Below, one piece after another: positions 13,780 through 15,460 of a DNA stretch of 15,460 bases. Made by a program: the position numbers and the translations under genes. Source of the DNA: Lachnospiraceae bacterium UBA1721. Lineage in GTDB: Bacteria; Bacillota; Clostridia; Lachnospirales; Lachnospiraceae. The stretch lies in assembly GCA_002317155.1 (NCBI GenBank), contig DCIR01000080.1:16184-31643 (forward strand), in the 5' to 3' direction. Each line of letters begins with the position of its first letter. Within the stretch, counting starts at the first letter, position 1. Below the pieces are notes generated by a model. That model was not told the DNA's origin. It saw nothing but the letters and a program-made list of their open reading frames with translations, and made no database searches.

Positions 13780-13822
13780 GAATATGTTCATCGGAGGGTG
13801 AGCTATTCTTTTATGAAATAGC

Positions 13823-13877
13823 AAGCTGGATAAGATGGTGGGTTGAGATGCCTACTAATGCTTATCCGGCTTTTTGT
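13823..13877 (+). terminator. Terminator/attenuator hairpin after the OCD gene
   Basis: A 12-bp stem AAGCTGGATAAG with CTTATCCGGCTT (13823-13834 with 13861-13872, one G-U) encloses an inner stem GTGGG/CCTAC. A T-rich run follows (13871-13879, interrupted by one G). A second small hairpin GCTATT/AATAGC precedes it at about 13803-13822. It can terminate unit 3. Because the GGAGGA ribosome site of the next small frame starts right after the T-run, it can also act as an attenuator of unit 4. Confidence 0.75.
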
Positions 13878-13893
13878 TTGGAGGAAACAAGAT

Positions 13894-14045
13894 ATGAATA
13901 AGTATCTTTGTTTCAGGTGGGATTAGCTACACCTTCTGCGACAGTATTTGCTATAATAATCACTACAATTTACATTTTTATATACGAGAAAATAAAGAAG
14001 GATAAAGAAGATGTTGGTAGAAGAATTGATATTAAAAATGGTTGA
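13894..14045 (+). pseudogene. Possible small membrane protein, apparently split by a frameshift
   Basis: A strong GGAGGA ribosome site (from 13880) precedes ATG 13894, but that frame closes after ten codons (MNKYLCFRWD). From TTG 13908 or GTG 13917 a different frame is open to TGA 14043-14045. It encodes one clear transmembrane helix and a charged tail (SATVFAIIITTIYIFIY, then EKIKKDKED). The coding-like composition of the second frame and the well-placed ribosome site of the first suggest one protein of roughly 50 residues broken by a single indel near 13905-13920. Alternatives are a short leader peptide plus an independent TTG/GTG-started membrane peptide, or a sequencing error. It overlaps the HD gene start by 35 nt, as a coupled upstream gene would. 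No family is recognised. Confidence 0.4.
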
Positions 14046-14502
14046 ATTTGATAAAGGTGATTCCAAGCGTATCCAGCATTTTATGAAGGTGTATGAATTT
14101 GCACATATAATTGGAGTAAAGGAAAATATAGACGATAATACACTTTTCATACTTGATATTGCCTCTATTATGCATGACATTGGAATTCATCCTGCGGAAG
14201 TGAAATATGGTAGTGCAAATGGAAAGTTACAAGAGCAGGAGGGACCTGCATATGCCAGAGAAATGCTTGCTGAATTTCAGGAAATCAGTCCGGAACAAAT
14301 AGAAAGAGTATGCTATTTGATCGGACATCATCATACATATGAAAATGTCGAAGGAATAGATTATAGAATTTTGTTGGAAGCTGATTTCTTGGTTAATGCA
14401 CTTGAAGACAATCTCAACAGGGATGCAATCATACAGTTTAGAGATAAAATATTTGAGACCCAAACAGGTGTGTACTTACTAAATACAATGTTTGGGCTGT
14501 AG
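14011..14502 (+). CDS. HD-domain phosphohydrolase, small
   Basis: A 163-residue protein with the metal-binding pattern of HD-superfamily phosphohydrolases: H23 in RIQHFMKVYEFA, the H55-D56 pair in IMHDIGIH, histidines in LIGHHHTY (106-108) and D125 in EADFLVNA. Such proteins hydrolyse nucleotides, nucleotide second messengers or other phosphoesters; the substrate here is unknown. An AAGGATAAAGAAG ribosome region precedes ATG 14011. The start lies inside the end of the preceding small membrane frame, suggesting co-expression. The next gene begins 35 nt after its stop. Confidence 0.87.
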   Translation: MLVEELILKMVEFDKGDSKRIQHFMKVYEFAHIIGVKENIDDNTLFILDIASIMHDIGIHPAEVKYGSANGKLQEQEGPAYAREMLAEFQEISPEQIERVCYLIGHHHTYENVEGIDYRILLEADFLVNALEDNLNRDAIIQFRDKIFETQTGVYLLNTMFGL

Positions 14503-14537
14503 AGGCCTATTTTATTAGTTAAGGAGGGGAGCTCAAA

Positions 14538-14926
14538 ATACCTGATGTCAAATTTGTTAGATGCTCCGGGGTAAATGAATTACTTCAATGGGCGAGAGAA
14601 CTCGGATACAATAAGGTTATACAGGAATAATTCTGTTTGAGCTTTCGTTATTAAATAATATCAGAGCCGGAGCCCCGGAGTACTTGACCGAGGAAAATGA
14701 TATAGAATACTTTTTCAGTCATGTTAATGAGATGATGAACGCGGTAGATAATTGGAATCCGCCGCCGCTTATTATTGAGTACAAGGAGGATGGTGACTTC
14801 TATGTCTGTGATGGTAGACATCGATTGGAAATGTTCAGACAAAAGAAAGCGAAGGCTGTTCCTGCTATTGTGTGGGCAACGGGAAAAGAAAATTTTGATA
14901 GATTACAGGAGATTATAAAATGTTAG
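14538..14926 (+). pseudogene. Damaged ParB/sulfiredoxin-like domain protein
   Basis: Two reading frames together look like one ~125-residue gene. Frame one starts at 14538 right after an in-frame TAA and an AAGGAGGGG ribosome site, but the codon at the start position is ATA rather than ATG. It reads IPDVKFVRCSGVNELLQWAR and ends at TAA 14628-14630. Frame two is open from 14615 to 14926 and contains ELSLLNNIRAGAPEYLTEEN, then WNPPPLIIEY and VCDGRHRLEMF; the DGRHRL motif is typical of ParB N-terminal/sulfiredoxin-fold domains. The only start in frame two near a possible position is TTG 14684, without a ribosome site and inside the domain. A one-base frameshift around 14615-14630 plus loss of ATG indicates decay, or errors in the sequence. 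Its last 7 nt overlap the following kinase gene. Confidence 0.6.
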
Positions 14927-15460
14927 GAATATGTTCTGCGTGTGGAAACACAGAATGGGATAAAGAAGTTACGGGAAATATCATAAGGTGCCCTAAATGC
15001 GGCAATGAGTGGAAGTTTGAAAAACTGCCTATATTTTTCCTGACCGGTTGTAGCGGAGTTGGTAAAACAACCACAGCAATTGAACTTCAGAAAATGACTG
15101 ATGAGTATGTGATTATTGATGTTGACTGGCTCCGTAATATTGCCTGGCCGCAAAATGACGAAGAGGAAAATGATTTGATTGAGCAGGTATATTCTGTTTC
15201 AAAGAATATTTCTCAAAGCAAAAAGCCTGTAGTATGGACAATGGCCGGTGGAATTGACAGATTGCATCATACTTACGGGAAAAGATTTTTCTCTGAAATT
15301 AAGGTATTAGCGCTTACAACAGAGCCTGAAGTCCTTAAGAAACGTATGGCTGAAGGTAGGGGCATAGATGATGAAACCTGGATTCAGAGCTCGGTAGACT
15401 ACAATAACTATTTTAGAACTCATAATTATCTAGGAGACACGGAGTTTGATACATTAGATT
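14920..15460 (+). CDS. Zinc-ribbon P-loop kinase-like protein (3' partial)
   Basis: Open from ATG 14920 to the window end (180 codons), so the C-terminus is missing. Residues 5-27 form a zinc ribbon (C5, C8, C24, C27). Residues 40-50 give a Walker A loop, FLTGCSGVGKT, followed by VIIDVDWL (64-71), as in small-molecule or nucleotide kinases of the shikimate/gluconate kinase-like P-loop group. The region ALTTEPEVLKKRMAEGRG looks like the lid of such kinases. The substrate is unknown. The ATG overlaps the end of the ParB-like frame by 7 nt, implying translational coupling of the two genes, so they probably once worked together. Confidence 0.82.
   Translation, partial: MLGICSACGNTEWDKEVTGNIIRCPKCGNEWKFEKLPIFFLTGCSGVGKTTTAIELQKMTDEYVIIDVDWLRNIAWPQNDEEENDLIEQVYSVSKNISQSKKPVVWTMAGGIDRLHHTYGKRFFSEIKVLALTTEPEVLKKRMAEGRGIDDETWIQSSVDYNNYFRTHNYLGDTEFDTLD

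Noticed and set aside
14684..14926. Intact 80-residue protein starting at TTG 14684
   Set aside because: There is no ribosome site before this TTG, protein-like sequence continues upstream of it in the same frame, and a ribosome site for a longer gene exists at 14521; a frameshifted gene explains this better.
1..15460. Mobile elements, CRISPR repeats, tRNA or rRNA genes, attachment sites
   Set aside because: No repeat-spacer series, transposase or integrase motifs, cloverleaf sequences or rRNA signatures were found in either strand.

Overview
The window looks like chromosomal DNA of an anaerobic, low-to-mid GC Firmicute, most likely a Lachnospiraceae-type clostridium. The basis is AT-rich intergenic DNA, strong GGAGG-type ribosome binding sites, Rho-independent terminators, and proteins rich in iron-sulfur clusters. 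All supported genes lie on the + strand in about five transcription units. No rRNA, tRNA, CRISPR array, transposase or phage gene was seen.

Unit 1 (2-5847) is a pyrimidine catabolic operon entered from upstream. It holds the end of an NMT1/THI5-type ABC substrate-binding protein, a dihydropyrimidinase, a PreA-type dihydropyrimidine dehydrogenase, an M20 N-carbamoyl amidohydrolase (probable beta-ureidopropionase) and a cytidylate-kinase-like P-loop protein. The three enzymes form the complete reductive route uracil/thymine -> dihydropyrimidine -> N-carbamoyl-beta-amino acid -> beta-amino acid + CO2 + NH3. The PreA protein carries the PreT-type N-terminal iron-sulfur domain but has no PreT FAD/NAD(P)H module. 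Two terminators follow.

Unit 2 (6216-10583) encodes a four-piece flavin/iron-sulfur amine or imino-acid dehydrogenase of the HcnABC / opine oxidase / D-hydroxyproline dehydrogenase (LhpBEF) / archaeal dye-linked proline dehydrogenase class. The pieces are a small [2Fe-2S] subunit, an FAD/NAD subunit with two extra [4Fe-4S] sites, a detached BFD-like [2Fe-2S] subunit, and a DAO-type catalytic FAD subunit. An AraC-family regulator with a DUF6597-like N-terminus follows.

Unit 3 (10730-13711) encodes a P-II protein whose T-loop lacks the uridylylation tyrosine, an APC-superfamily amino-acid permease, and an ornithine cyclodeaminase/mu-crystallin family protein. A strong terminator hairpin ends 5 nt before the P-II ribosome binding site, so the unit must be expressed by read-through or RNA processing. 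Units 2 and 3 probably form one catabolic module: uptake of an amino or imino acid gated by P-II, oxidation by the flavo/Fe-S complex, and an OCD-family reductase or cyclodeaminase step. The substrate cannot be read from the sequence; proline-like, opine-like or N-alkyl amino acids are candidates.

Units 4 and 5 (13712-15460) are looser: a promoter and terminator/attenuator, a possibly frameshifted small membrane protein, a small HD phosphohydrolase, a damaged ParB/sulfiredoxin-like gene (ATA in place of ATG, plus a frameshift), and the start of a zinc-ribbon P-loop kinase running off the window end.

The most notable observations are the P-II/permease/OCD operon with its attenuator, the PreT-PreA chimera without flavin/NAD domains, and the substrate-binding protein that ends in an extra half domain.
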